A DNA stretch of 64,000 nt. It comes from Paenibacillus sp. LHD-38 (lineage in GTDB: Bacteria > Bacillota > Bacilli > Paenibacillales > Paenibacillaceae). Location: contig NZ_JAVIFU010000032.1 in the NCBI RefSeq assembly GCF_031157315.1, forward strand, positions 16,980 through 80,979. Direction: 5' to 3'. Of the stretch, positions 34,187 to 43,149 are shown in pieces (positions within the stretch are counted from its first letter, which is position 1; each line of letters begins with the position of its first letter). Made by a program: the position numbers and the translations under genes. Under the pieces are notes generated by a model that saw only the letters and a list, made by a program, of their open reading frames with translations, did not search any database and had not been told where the DNA came from.

Positions 34187-34376
34187 CTACATTGCACTTT
34201 ATACAATAGAATTCGACGCAGCGCGGCAACAATCAACCTACAATGTAGTTTATGCAGTAGAATACTTGATTTCGATCGATTTCTACCCTGTAGGAGTACT
34301 TTCTGCTGCATTTTCTGCAATGTAGCAGGTTGTCGGCGCAGCATGTTAGGTTTACATTGCAGTTTATGCAACGTAG
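34187..34376. repeat. 190-bp imperfect inverted repeat (MITE-like)
   Basis: The termini are CTACATTGCA at 34187-34196 and its near-complement TGCAACGTAG at 34367-34376. The two arms match imperfectly throughout, for example GCAGCGCGGCAAC with GCTGCGCCGACAAC read on the other strand. Short ACATTGCA/TGCAATGT units recur inside, including the palindrome CTACAATGTAG at 34238-34248. Frames crossing it are not credible genes. Confidence 0.75.
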
Positions 34377-34479
34377 GAGAAAACTTAATTAAAACTGGTG
34401 CTCATCCAGTTATTTTACATCATTTTGTCGCCCTCCATTTACCTGAATGAAGGAATATGTATAGGAACCCAGTGTCTGT

Positions 34480-34720
34480 ACTCGCGCATTTGCTTGTGCT
34501 TCTGCGTTTGCGTTTGCTTCTGCGTGTGCTTCTCCGTTTGCTTATGGCTGTTCTATTGCCTGTTCTACTGCATGTTCTACTGCATGTTCTACTGCCTGTT
34601 CTACTGCCTGTTCTACTGCCTGTTCTATTGCATGTTCTTTTGCTCATGCACCTGCTCTTGGTTTAGCTGTTGCATTTGAGCATGCATATGTTCGCACTTG
34701 TGCTTCTGCATTTGCCATTA
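34480..34720 (-). repeat. GCANNN-periodic tract with 12-bp minisatellite
   Basis: Read on the minus strand, GCA recurs every six bases over about 230 bases, encoding Ala-X alternation (AVEQAVEQ, AEANANAEAQANA) in one frame that is broken by a TGA and a TAA. At 34549-34644 eight 12-bp units (TGTTCTACTGCM on the plus strand) stand in tandem. It looks like a decayed low-complexity coding sequence or a drifting microsatellite. Confidence 0.75.
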
Positions 34721-34745
34721 CTCATATTTAGCGCTAAAAATACAA

Positions 34746-34782
34746 AATGCCCGATGATTCCGGAAAGGAACCGCCGGGCATT
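34746..34782 (-). terminator. Terminator after murC
   Basis: The minus-strand hairpin AATGCCCG..CGGGCATT has an inner GGTTCC/GGAATC pairing and is followed by TTTGTATTTTT. It lies seven bases past the murC stop. Confidence 0.8.
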
Positions 34783-34788
34783 AATTGT

Positions 34789-36183
34789 TTAATGGTTCGA
34801 TTTCAACGATTTGGCCAGCGAGTCCGCTACCTTCCAAATGTCGCCTGCTCCCATTGTGATGACTAGATCGCCTGGTGCGACCCGTCCAGACAAATATTCG
34901 AAAACTTCGTCCTTAGTCGGAAGATACAATGTGTTTGCATTGCTGTTGCTCTTTATCAGCTCTACTAGTTTGAGAGAGGTCACGCCTTCAATTTGAAGCT
35001 CGCCCGCAGGTGAGTAAATATCGGTAATAATGACTTCGTCCGCCTCAGGAAATGCACGGCTAAATTGCTCGAACAGGAAAAATGTCCGCGTATAGCGCTG
35101 CGGCTGGAATACCGCAATAATGCGTTTTCCTGTTGCCTTAGCTGCACTGATAGTAGCTTTGATTTCAGTCGGGTGATGGGCATAATCATCAATGACCAGA
35201 ATATCATTAACTTCACCCAGCACCTGAAAGCGGCGCTTGGCGCCTCTAAAGGATTGAATCGCAACCGCGATTTTGTCAAAGCTCAAGCCTGATTCCAGAC
35301 AGGTAATAATCGTAGCCATAGCATTATACACATTATGAAGACCTGGAACCGAAAGCTCCACTTCTCCTAGAATTGCTCCCTTATGCGTCATCGTAAAGGA
35401 TACCTTGCGGTCTCCAAGCACGATGTTCTGGGCTTTATAGTCTGCCTCGTTATCTATACTGTAGGTGATGAGCTGCGATTTATCGATATTCCCTTTATAC
35501 ACTTGCGGTATCAGTTCGTTAACCGTCTCGTCATCCGCGCATACAATCGCCTTTCCGTCCGCTTTCACCTGCTGCAAAAATTGTACGTAAGCCGCTTTCA
35601 GCTTACCGAAATCGCCTTCATAGTTTTCAAGATGATCCGGCTCAATATTCGTTACGATAGCTAACGTTGGATGATAGTGGAGAAACGATCCATCACTCTC
35701 ATCTGCTTCGGCCACGACATACTCACCTTTGCCTGCTTTTGCGTTAGTCCCTACATTAACGATTTCTCCGCCGATAATATAGGTTGGATCCGCATCGCAG
35801 TTTTCCATGACAAGCGCAATCATCGAAGAGGTTGTCGTCTTACCGTGCGCGCCGGCTACCGCGATCCCTTTGCCTGCATTCATCAGCCTTGCAAGCATTT
35901 GTGATCGGTGCAAAACAGGGATGTTTAGCTCCTCTGCAGCCTTCCGTTCAACGTTATCCTTGGAGAGGGCCGTTGAATAAACGACCAAATCTGCTCCCTT
36001 TACATGCTCCGGCTGATGACCGATATAAATGCTGGCACCATTTGCTGCAAGCTTCTCTGTTAATTCTTGACGCGCGACATCGGACCCGGTCACCTTATAG
36101 CCCATTTCCAGCATAACGCGGGCAATGGCACTCATTCCGTAACCGCCGATTCCGATGAAATGAACGTGTTCTGCCGTATTCAA
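34789..36183 (-). CDS. murC: UDP-N-acetylmuramate--L-alanine ligase
   Basis: 464 aa Mur ligase. Motifs are HFIGIGGYGMSAIARVMLEMGYKVTGSD (N-terminal UDP-MurNAc domain), the ATP loop GAHGKTTTSSMIALV, VVAEADESDGSFLHYHPTLAIVTNIEPDHLENY and C-terminal DDYAHHPTEIKATI. It adds L-Ala to UDP-MurNAc in the cytoplasm. The start is TTG (NTAEHVHFIGIGG). It lies eight bases after folC, so it is probably read with folC and valS. Confidence 0.97.
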   Translation of the reverse strand: MNTAEHVHFIGIGGYGMSAIARVMLEMGYKVTGSDVARQELTEKLAANGASIYIGHQPEHVKGADLVVYSTALSKDNVERKAAEELNIPVLHRSQMLARLMNAGKGIAVAGAHGKTTTSSMIALVMENCDADPTYIIGGEIVNVGTNAKAGKGEYVVAEADESDGSFLHYHPTLAIVTNIEPDHLENYEGDFGKLKAAYVQFLQQVKADGKAIVCADDETVNELIPQVYKGNIDKSQLITYSIDNEADYKAQNIVLGDRKVSFTMTHKGAILGEVELSVPGLHNVYNAMATIITCLESGLSFDKIAVAIQSFRGAKRRFQVLGEVNDILVIDDYAHHPTEIKATISAAKATGKRIIAVFQPQRYTRTFFLFEQFSRAFPEADEVIITDIYSPAGELQIEGVTSLKLVELIKSNSNANTLYLPTKDEVFEYLSGRVAPGDLVITMGAGDIWKVADSLAKSLKSNH

Positions 36184-36190
36184 AGACGGT

Positions 36191-37576
36191 TCACCAACCT
36201 TTTTCAGAATCCGAGTTATACAAAATGCGGGAGCGAACGTCAGCTATTAAATAAAGCGTGCCTGTTACGACCCCAAGGTCTGTTTCCCCGGTTAACTGTT
36301 GTAGTTTTTGTAATGCTGTATGCCAATTCTGTTCCACTACAAGCTCGAAATCATACTTATCAGGCTGCTGCTGCCGCATTTCATTGACCAAATCAGCTAA
36401 AGCTGGGGCATCTTTTTTCATTCGGAAATCAGGCTCGGTCACAATAAGCGTATCCACTATTGGTAGTATATGCTTAAGTACATCCTGATGATTCTTATTC
36501 TCCAGCATACCCATCATAAGATGCAAACGATCATACTTGTAAGTGTTTTTTAGCGCATCCGCCAGCGATTCTGCGCCTTCTGGATTGTGTGCGCCGTCAA
36601 TAAGAATACGAGGCTGCTGAGATACCATTTCCAGACGTCCCGGCCATGCGGCTGCCTTAAGTCCTTCAGCTAAAATTTCATCCTCAACAACAAGCGCATT
36701 GTACTGACGCAGCACCTCAAGGGTCATAACCGCTACGGCTGCATTCGTTCGTTGATGCGCGCCGTTCAGCGTAATCGTTAACGGCTCAATGCTTCGGAAT
36801 AAATTATCGAAACGGAAGGTTTGTTCATTTTCCTGAACCGACAGCGCAGTTTCATGGAATTGCTCACCAAGCAGGTAGAGCGTGCTTTTCTTATCCGCAG
36901 CGACACGCTTAATCACGTCAATCGCCTCAGGCTGTGCCACCGCACTAATGACCGGTATGCCTGCTTTGATAATGCCGGCCTTTTCGCTGGCAACTGCTGC
37001 GATTGTATCGCCCAGCCGATCCATATGATCATGACCGATATTCGTAATTACCGTAACAACCGGCTGTACGATATTCGTCACGTCAAGCCGTCCGCCAAGC
37101 CCTGTCTCCCATACGACATAATCGGGATAAGTAACCTTCGCGTAAAAAAGGATGGCAAGCGCGGTCGATACTTCAAACATTGTTGGCGAGCCAAGCTCCG
37201 TTTCTGCAAGCGCCTCAACATGAGGCTTCAGCTCATTCGCAAGCCTAAGAAGCGTTTCTTCGTCGATATCGATACCGTTATATTGAAAGCGATTCGTGAA
37301 TTTCGTTATATACGGTGATGTAAAGGTTCCTACGTCGTATCCGCTGCGCAGCAATACGCTGGTCAAATATGCGCATGTCGAGCCTTTGCCGTTCGTTCCT
37401 GCAATGTGAATAAACTTCAGCCTGCGATGTGGATTCTCCAGCAGCTCCATCAGCTTTTCAATCCGCTCAAGACCTGGACGAATACCAAACGGAATTAGCC
37501 CTGTAATCCAATCCACCGCTTCCCGGTAGGATTGCAGCGGCCCTGCAGGCCGCTGCTCTATCTGTTGATTCGTCAT
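36191..37576 (-). CDS. folC: Folylpolyglutamate synthase / dihydrofolate synthase
   Basis: 461 aa, Mur-ligase-like fold. The ATP loop is FIHIAGTNGKGSTCAYLTSVL, followed by FTSPYITKFTNRFQYNGIDI, VWETGLGGRLDVTNIV, VITNIGHDHMDRLGDT and RILIDGAHNPEGAESLADAL. It adds glutamates to folates and may also make dihydrofolate. The ATG lies 29 bases after valS, the conserved Bacillus neighbour. Confidence 0.96.
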   Translation of the reverse strand: MTNQQIEQRPAGPLQSYREAVDWITGLIPFGIRPGLERIEKLMELLENPHRRLKFIHIAGTNGKGSTCAYLTSVLLRSGYDVGTFTSPYITKFTNRFQYNGIDIDEETLLRLANELKPHVEALAETELGSPTMFEVSTALAILFYAKVTYPDYVVWETGLGGRLDVTNIVQPVVTVITNIGHDHMDRLGDTIAAVASEKAGIIKAGIPVISAVAQPEAIDVIKRVAADKKSTLYLLGEQFHETALSVQENEQTFRFDNLFRSIEPLTITLNGAHQRTNAAVAVMTLEVLRQYNALVVEDEILAEGLKAAAWPGRLEMVSQQPRILIDGAHNPEGAESLADALKNTYKYDRLHLMMGMLENKNHQDVLKHILPIVDTLIVTEPDFRMKKDAPALADLVNEMRQQQPDKYDFELVVEQNWHTALQKLQQLTGETDLGVVTGTLYLIADVRSRILYNSDSEKGW

Positions 37577-37605
37577 CCTAATCGTTCCTTCTTCCGTTTG
37601 CAGCG

Positions 37606-40248
37606 TTATCCGCGCAATTCCGCAATTCTAGCTAGTACTTTGTCGCGTTTGTCTGCATAATCGTTCATTTTGGCGCGTTCTTCGTCAATGACTTTAGCCG
37701 GTGCTTTCGCTACAAAACCTTCGTTGCCAAGCTTCTTCTCAATCCGCTCCACCTCAGCATTCAAATGCTGGTGCTCCTTTTCGAGACGGGCGATCTCTTG
37801 TTCGATATCGATCAAACCTGCAAGCGGCAAATAAAGCTCTGCTCCGGTTAGGATAGCTGTCATAGCTTTGTCTGGGGCACTGATATGCAGACCTGTCTCC
37901 AAACTTGAAGTACCGCAGAAACGTTTAATGAACTCTTCATTGCGGGACATAATCGCGGCTTCCGCTTCACTGGAGGGCTTGATCAGCATTTCAATCTTTT
38001 TGCTCATCGGCACGTTTACTTCCGCACGGATGTTGCGTACCGCACGGATCATTTCCATTAACAGCTCCATCTCTTTAACGGCATCCGGCGCTTCAAGCGC
38101 CGTATCATACACAGGCCATTCAGCCAACGTGATCGTGTCGCCTTTATGAGGCAAATGCTGCCAAATCTCTTCACTGATATACGGCATGAAGGGGTGAATC
38201 AGGCGCTGCGTGCGGTCAAGGACGTACGCGAGTACCGATTGCGTTGCCTTTTTAGCCGCTTCGTCCGTACCGTAAAGGCTAAGCTTAGCGAATTCAATAT
38301 ACCAGTCACAGAGATCATCCCATATGAAGTTATACAAAATCCGTCCGGTTTCACCAAATTCATAGCTCTCAATTAGACGGGTCACATCACGAACGGTTTC
38401 ATTCAAGCGATGCAAAATCCAACGATCTGCTGTGCCAAGATTAACCGTAATATCAATATCCTCGGCTTCAACGCCTTCTAGATTCATCAGCGCAAAGCGT
38501 GAGGCATTCCATATCTTGTTCGCAAAGTTGCGCGCTTGCTCAACCTTCTCCCAGCGGAAACGCAAATCCTGTCCCGGTGTGCTGCTTGTAGAAATCATAT
38601 AGCGCATCGCATCCGCGCCGTATTTCTCAATAACCTCAAGCGGATCAACGCCATTGCCCTTCGACTTCGACATCTTCTGGCCTTCAGAGTCGCGAACGAG
38701 ACCGTGAATCAGCACATCCTTGAACGGCGACTGATCCGTAAACTCAAGCGCGGTAAAGATCATCCGAGCCACCCAGAAATAGATGATATCATAGCCTGTT
38801 ACAAGCACATCCGTTGGATAAAAACGCTTGAGATCCTCCGTTTGTTCCGGCCAGCCTAGTGTGGAGAACGGCCACAGCGCGGAGCTGAACCACGTATCAA
38901 GCACGTCATTGTCCTGGCTAAGGTGATCTCCCGCCATGTCCTCACGGGATACATGCATCTCGCCGGTCGCTTCATCGTACCAAGCCGGAATCCGGTGACC
39001 CCACCACAGCTGTCTGGAAATACACCAGTCGCGTACGTTTTCGATCCAATGCAAATAGATTTTCTCGAATCTCTCCGGTACGAAGTTAACGCCTTTACCA
39101 GCCTTCTGGGCAGCGATCGCTGCTTCAGCCAGCGGCTTCATGGCTACGAACCATTGCGTGGAAAGATACGGCTCAACTACCGCGCCGCTGCGCTCGCTGT
39201 GTCCAACCTGATGCACATGATCTTCGATTCGAATGCATACGCCTTGCTCCTGCAAATCCTTAACGAGCTGCTTGCGGCAGTCCGCGCGGTCGAGGCCTTG
39301 ATACGGTCCTGCTTCAGCATTCATCGTTCCCGTCTCGTCCATGACAATGATTTGCGGCAGGCTGTGGCGCTCGCCAACCTCAAAATCATTCGGGTCATGC
39401 GCCGGCGTTATTTTCACAGCGCCTGAACCAAATTCTTTATCTACATACTCATCGGCAATAATCGGGATTTCGCGCCCAACAACCGGAAGCACGATCATTT
39501 GACCAATCAAATGCTTATAGCGGTCATCCTCGGGATGAACGGCTACCGCCGAGTCTCCCAGCATCGTCTCCGGCCGAGTCGTTGCTACGGTGATAAAGCC
39601 TGATCCGTCTTTGAGCGGATAGTTGAGATGATACAAATGGCCGTTAATCTCTTTATGCTCAACCTCGATATCGGATAGCGCCGTGCGTGCGGCAGGATCC
39701 CAGTTTATGATTTTTTTACCGCGATAAATAAGACCTTTCTCATAAAGACGGACAAACACCTCGCGAACAGACTTCGAAAGGCCTTCGTCTAGCGTAAACC
39801 GCTCTCTTGAATAATCCAGGGAAAGGCCCATTTTCGCCCATTGGTCACGAATCGTATTCGCGTACTCTTCCTTCCACTCCCACACCTTCTCTAGGAATGC
39901 TTCACGGCCTAGATCATAACGAGAGATTCCTTGCTCTCGCAGCTTTTGCTCCACTCTTGTCTGAGTCGCTATCCCCGCATGGTCTGTACCAGGCAGCCAA
40001 AGCGCATCATACCCCTGCATCCGCTTCGTTCTGATCAAAATATCCTGCAGCGTAAAATCTAACGCATGACCGATATGCAGCATTCCGGTAACGTTAGGCG
40101 GCGGTATGACAATCGTGTAGGTTTCTGCATCCGGACGTTTGCCTGCCTCGAAAAATTTTCCCTGCATCCAGTAATCGTACCATTTCTGCTCAGCTGCCTT
40201 CGGATCATAAGTTGTCGGCATTGCAGTTGTCGTTTGATTTTCTGACAT
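37606..40248 (-). CDS. valS: Valyl-tRNA synthetase
   Basis: 880 aa class I synthetase. The second ATG is preferred because GGAGG lies nine bases before it, whereas the first ATG directly touches that site. HIGH is at residues 58-61 (GMLHIGHALD) and KMSKS is in SEGQKMSKSKGNGVDPLEVI. The editing domain includes TVATTRPETMLGDSAVAVHPED. The C-terminal coiled coil (LIDIEQEIARLEKEHQHLNAEVERIEKKLGNEGFVAKAP) is typical of ValRS. Expression is controlled by the T-box leader directly upstream. Confidence 0.98.
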   Translation of the reverse strand: MSENQTTTAMPTTYDPKAAEQKWYDYWMQGKFFEAGKRPDAETYTIVIPPPNVTGMLHIGHALDFTLQDILIRTKRMQGYDALWLPGTDHAGIATQTRVEQKLREQGISRYDLGREAFLEKVWEWKEEYANTIRDQWAKMGLSLDYSRERFTLDEGLSKSVREVFVRLYEKGLIYRGKKIINWDPAARTALSDIEVEHKEINGHLYHLNYPLKDGSGFITVATTRPETMLGDSAVAVHPEDDRYKHLIGQMIVLPVVGREIPIIADEYVDKEFGSGAVKITPAHDPNDFEVGERHSLPQIIVMDETGTMNAEAGPYQGLDRADCRKQLVKDLQEQGVCIRIEDHVHQVGHSERSGAVVEPYLSTQWFVAMKPLAEAAIAAQKAGKGVNFVPERFEKIYLHWIENVRDWCISRQLWWGHRIPAWYDEATGEMHVSREDMAGDHLSQDNDVLDTWFSSALWPFSTLGWPEQTEDLKRFYPTDVLVTGYDIIYFWVARMIFTALEFTDQSPFKDVLIHGLVRDSEGQKMSKSKGNGVDPLEVIEKYGADAMRYMISTSSTPGQDLRFRWEKVEQARNFANKIWNASRFALMNLEGVEAEDIDITVNLGTADRWILHRLNETVRDVTRLIESYEFGETGRILYNFIWDDLCDWYIEFAKLSLYGTDEAAKKATQSVLAYVLDRTQRLIHPFMPYISEEIWQHLPHKGDTITLAEWPVYDTALEAPDAVKEMELLMEMIRAVRNIRAEVNVPMSKKIEMLIKPSSEAEAAIMSRNEEFIKRFCGTSSLETGLHISAPDKAMTAILTGAELYLPLAGLIDIEQEIARLEKEHQHLNAEVERIEKKLGNEGFVAKAPAKVIDEERAKMNDYADKRDKVLARIAELRG

Positions 40249-40275
40249 TCGTTCCATCCTCCATAAATCGATCTA

Positions 40276-40558
40276 CAAAAACAAAAAAAACCTACCGCCC
40301 TTATCATAAAGGACGAAAGGTTTAGCTTCCGTGGTACCACCTTTGTTCCACGCGAACAAGATCCGCGTGACACTCAAACAGATAACGGCTGCGGCCGGCC
40401 TGACTTCGGTAGAGCACAGGTTGCTCCTACTTGGCTCAGGCAACTCTGGGGCGACTCGTAGCAGTCACTTCCTGCGGAACCTCTCAGCGTAACGGTTCCA
40501 CTCTCTGAAGGCTTTGCTGCATACTATTCCCCTTCAACGTCGTTATAACGCATATATA
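40276..40558 (-). promoter_or_regulatory. T-box riboswitch leader of valS
   Basis: The T-box sequence AAAGGTGGTACCACGGAAGC is at 40325-40344, followed by a terminator hairpin (40291-40323, ACCTTTCGTCC with GGGCGGTAGGT) and a long T tract (40276-40290). The upstream stem I region contains AGAGAG and GGTTCCGC elements. A GTC triplet at 40453-40455 is in a position compatible with a valine specifier. Uncharged tRNA-Val should favour antitermination. Confidence 0.93.
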
Positions 40559-40564
40559 CCTTTA

Positions 40565-40593
40565 ATCATACCTTTGTTATGCGGCTGAGTCAA
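40565..40593 (-). promoter_or_regulatory. Sigma-A promoter of valS
   Basis: Minus-strand TTGACT (40588-40593) and TATGAT (40565-40570) are separated by 17 bases and lie immediately upstream of the T-box leader. Confidence 0.88.
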
Positions 40594-40607
40594 CCAAACT
40601 AACGCAA

Positions 40608-40651
40608 GAAATGCCCCTATCGCTCAACTTTTTGAGCAATAAGGGCATTTC
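40608..40651 (-). terminator. Terminator after spoVID
   Basis: The long near-perfect hairpin GAAATGCCC..GGGCATTTC with inner GCTCA/TGAGC lies 16 bases past the spoVID stop. Its arm ends in T-rich sequence, and it insulates the gene from the valS promoter. Confidence 0.8.
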
Positions 40652-40666
40652 CGACCTACCTGACCG

Positions 40667-41971
40667 TTATGGAATGTAAAGCAGCTGTCCTTCCGACACG
40701 CCGGAATCATCCAAACGGTTATAAATTAGAATTTCTCTCGGATTTAAGCTGTACCTAGAGGCGATGACGTCGAGCGTCTCATCCCGCTGCACGATACACA
40801 TTCTGATTTTTCGAAATTCCGTATCCTCAGAGCGTTTGCCAAGAAATAAGTTTTTCCACTCAATCTCGTCTCCTGATGCTTGCACCCTTGCTTGTTCATC
40901 TGCCCGCTGCTGAGCGATCACTTGCTCGGCAGCCTCGCGAACCGCTTGCTCCCGCCTGCTCGTCTGCAGCAGCGTGAGAATACCGACATCGGCAGGCGAG
41001 CCCGTTCCGTCCTGAGGCTGCTTGCCTGTAAGAGCAATCCGCAGCTCCTGTTTCTCCGGTTCAGGTTCAATCCTTTGAGGCGGCAATGCTTCTGCAAAAG
41101 GCGATGGAGGCGGCTCGTTTGCTTCCGGCTCCGACTCCTGCTCCTCCCGCTCCTGATCAAACGCTGGCTGTGAACCGATAAACTCGTATTCGTTCTGCTC
41201 GACGTTCGGAGCGGCATTCGCAAACGTTGAGGACGTTGCAAGCCAGCCCTCGCTGCTGGTTTGCTGAGAGGCTAACGTGATTTCCCGCTCGTCAGCCAGC
41301 TCAGCCTCTTCTTCTTCTGCCTGCTGACCCGGGGTCGCGAACAACTGGGATGATGACCAGCCTGACTCGGAAGCTATAGAAGAGATCGTAACGGTAGCTT
41401 CCGACTCATCCGACAATTCCGGCTGCTGCAGGTATGGAATCTCTTCTTGCGCAGCAAATTGTTGCTCTTCCGGTAGTATGTACGGCTGTTCGTTAGCGGC
41501 ATTCTGGTTGTAAAAAAACTCCGCTGTGCGTTCGTCAAATGCTTCCCGCTGATGCACGACAGTGAATGGCTCTTCGCGCCAGATCTCCTCATGCTCTTGA
41601 ACCGGCTGGGCAGAAATCCCGCGCAGGGATAAAACGCCCGTAATGTTTAAGGTGCGCGCGGACAATAAATCGACGTCAAAATTATCGATTTCAATCGAAA
41701 TATCGTCCAGTCGTGATATTCGGTTCATCGGCAGCGTAATTTCGACGGGAATCCAGTGCTCCAGCGTCAACGAGTTTTCGGAATCATTTTGACTCCTATA
41801 TACCCCGCTCAAAAGAAGCTGCCCTCTAAGCACGGCATGATCCCCCTGATCGATCACCTGAATACGGGGAACAAGCTCAATTTCCTCCAGCTCGTCAATT
41901 GCCGCAACATCATCGGGCAAATGGACGCGCTCATACACGTCAAAGCGTAATCCGTTCGTTTGATCCGACAC
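40667..41971 (-). CDS. spoVID: Stage VI sporulation protein D (coat encasement factor)
   Basis: 434 aa. The N-terminal beta-rich domain (LRFDVYERVHLPDDVAAIDELEEIELVPRIQV..LRGQLLLSGVY, LEHWIPVEITLPMNRI) matches SpoVID. A long acidic Gln/Glu-rich linker follows, and a single C-terminal LysM (MCIVQRDETLDVIASRYSLNPREILIYNRLDDSGVSEGQLLYIP). SpoVID promotes spore encasement and binds SafA in B. subtilis. A SafA-like partner is at 11.4-13.3 kb. The start is GTG with GGGGAGG. Location beside valS and the hem genes is conserved. Confidence 0.9.
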   Translation of the reverse strand: MSDQTNGLRFDVYERVHLPDDVAAIDELEEIELVPRIQVIDQGDHAVLRGQLLLSGVYRSQNDSENSLTLEHWIPVEITLPMNRISRLDDISIEIDNFDVDLLSARTLNITGVLSLRGISAQPVQEHEEIWREEPFTVVHQREAFDERTAEFFYNQNAANEQPYILPEEQQFAAQEEIPYLQQPELSDESEATVTISSIASESGWSSSQLFATPGQQAEEEEAELADEREITLASQQTSSEGWLATSSTFANAAPNVEQNEYEFIGSQPAFDQEREEQESEPEANEPPPSPFAEALPPQRIEPEPEKQELRIALTGKQPQDGTGSPADVGILTLLQTSRREQAVREAAEQVIAQQRADEQARVQASGDEIEWKNLFLGKRSEDTEFRKIRMCIVQRDETLDVIASRYSLNPREILIYNRLDDSGVSEGQLLYIP

Positions 41972-42060
41972 GCCTCAGTCCTCCCCTCTCATACTGAATG
42001 CTTGGTCTAACATTACATTCACTACTTATCTATATGGTAGGTTGGGCAGGAGCATGACTA

Positions 42061-43065
42061 TCATTTTGAACGATGATGTATCTTTTCTGAAAGCTCAGTC
42101 AGCCACTCCGGCCAAGGCGAAGAGACTTCCTTAAGTAAATCCGTCCAAGGATGCGGAAATACCAGCTTCTCCCCATGCAGCGCTTGATGGCTCAGCAGCC
42201 TTGTATCGCCACCATATAAGCCGTCCCCGACCAGCGGATGGCCGATATAGCTGAGATGAACCCGGATTTGATGCGTTCGGCCTGTCTCCAGCTTTACCTG
42301 TATGAGCGACATTTGGGCATTTGAGGCAAGCACCTCGTAATGACTGATCGCTTGATCCCCATTCTCGGAAACCCGCCGTCTTGCGCGATGATGCCGGTCC
42401 TTTCCAATCGGCGCATCAATCGTACCGCTAGGCTTGGACAGCTGCCCTTGCACCACTGCGATATAACGCCGATCAATTGCCTTTGCCCTCATCGCCTCGT
42501 CAAGCTTCCACTGGGCCAGGTCATTTTTGGCATATAAAACGGGGCCGGAAGTATCATCATCAAGCCTATGGATGTGACGCACATTTAGCGGATCTCCCTT
42601 ACTTAGAAGATGTCTAGCTGCCGCTTCATCCAAGGTGCCGCTTTGTCCCGGAGCAGTTCCGTGTACGGCCATTCCGGCAGGCTTGTCGAGCACGATGCAG
42701 AAATCATCTTCATAAAGTACCGTCGGCATTCCCTCGTGCGCATGCGGCCGAATATTTCGGTATGCAGCATCGCTGCGCGGATCAACCGGCGGGAATGCCA
42801 GCAATTGAAGCATTTCCCCGTTCCACTGTATGCCTCCGATCGAAAATAACCGATTAATCCACTTCTGCGGAAAATAGGAACGGGCCAGCAGCCACTGCCG
42901 CACAAGATGCGGATGGCTGCCAGCCCGCGGCTGCGCAAGCTCCGGCAGAGCTGCCGGATCCTTTTCCGAATGGGGATCAATGGTTGGAGAGGCGGTAATA
43001 GCTGCCATAGCTGTCCTGTCTAGCTCCAGCCATTGCCCGTTCCTCTTCATATGACCATCAAGCAT
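42061..43065 (-). CDS. RluA-family pseudouridine synthase
   Basis: 334 aa from ATG, seven bases after GGAGG. The catalytic motif HRLDDDTSGPVLYAK carries the nucleophilic Asp. Family blocks also include DDFCIVLDKPAGMAVHGTAPGQ and the C-terminal VKLETGRTHQIRVHLSYIGHPLVGDGLYGG. An N-terminal S4-like region is weak. The substrate, a 23S rRNA or tRNA uridine, cannot be assigned from sequence. It follows hemL by about 85 bases without an obvious terminator. Confidence 0.9.
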   Translation of the reverse strand: MLDGHMKRNGQWLELDRTAMAAITASPTIDPHSEKDPAALPELAQPRAGSHPHLVRQWLLARSYFPQKWINRLFSIGGIQWNGEMLQLLAFPPVDPRSDAAYRNIRPHAHEGMPTVLYEDDFCIVLDKPAGMAVHGTAPGQSGTLDEAAARHLLSKGDPLNVRHIHRLDDDTSGPVLYAKNDLAQWKLDEAMRAKAIDRRYIAVVQGQLSKPSGTIDAPIGKDRHHRARRRVSENGDQAISHYEVLASNAQMSLIQVKLETGRTHQIRVHLSYIGHPLVGDGLYGGDTRLLSHQALHGEKLVFPHPWTDLLKEVSSPWPEWLTELSEKIHHRSK

Positions 43066-43149
43066 GTCATTTCCTCCCAATTGTAATTACTGCAGCGGAT
43101 TTCTGCTTACTTACGAGCCTCAATCCTCTACCCTATGCTGCGCTTGGCC

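Noticed and set aside
34183..34371. 62-codon minus-strand frame rich in Lys, Gln and Cys
   Set aside because: It is entirely contained in the 190-bp inverted repeat, so its residues reflect the repeat rather than a protein.
34398..34679. Plus-strand frames rich in Leu/Val or Cys/Phe
   Set aside because: They are reading-frame products of the GCANNN tract and 12-bp minisatellite, with no ribosome site and no conserved domain.
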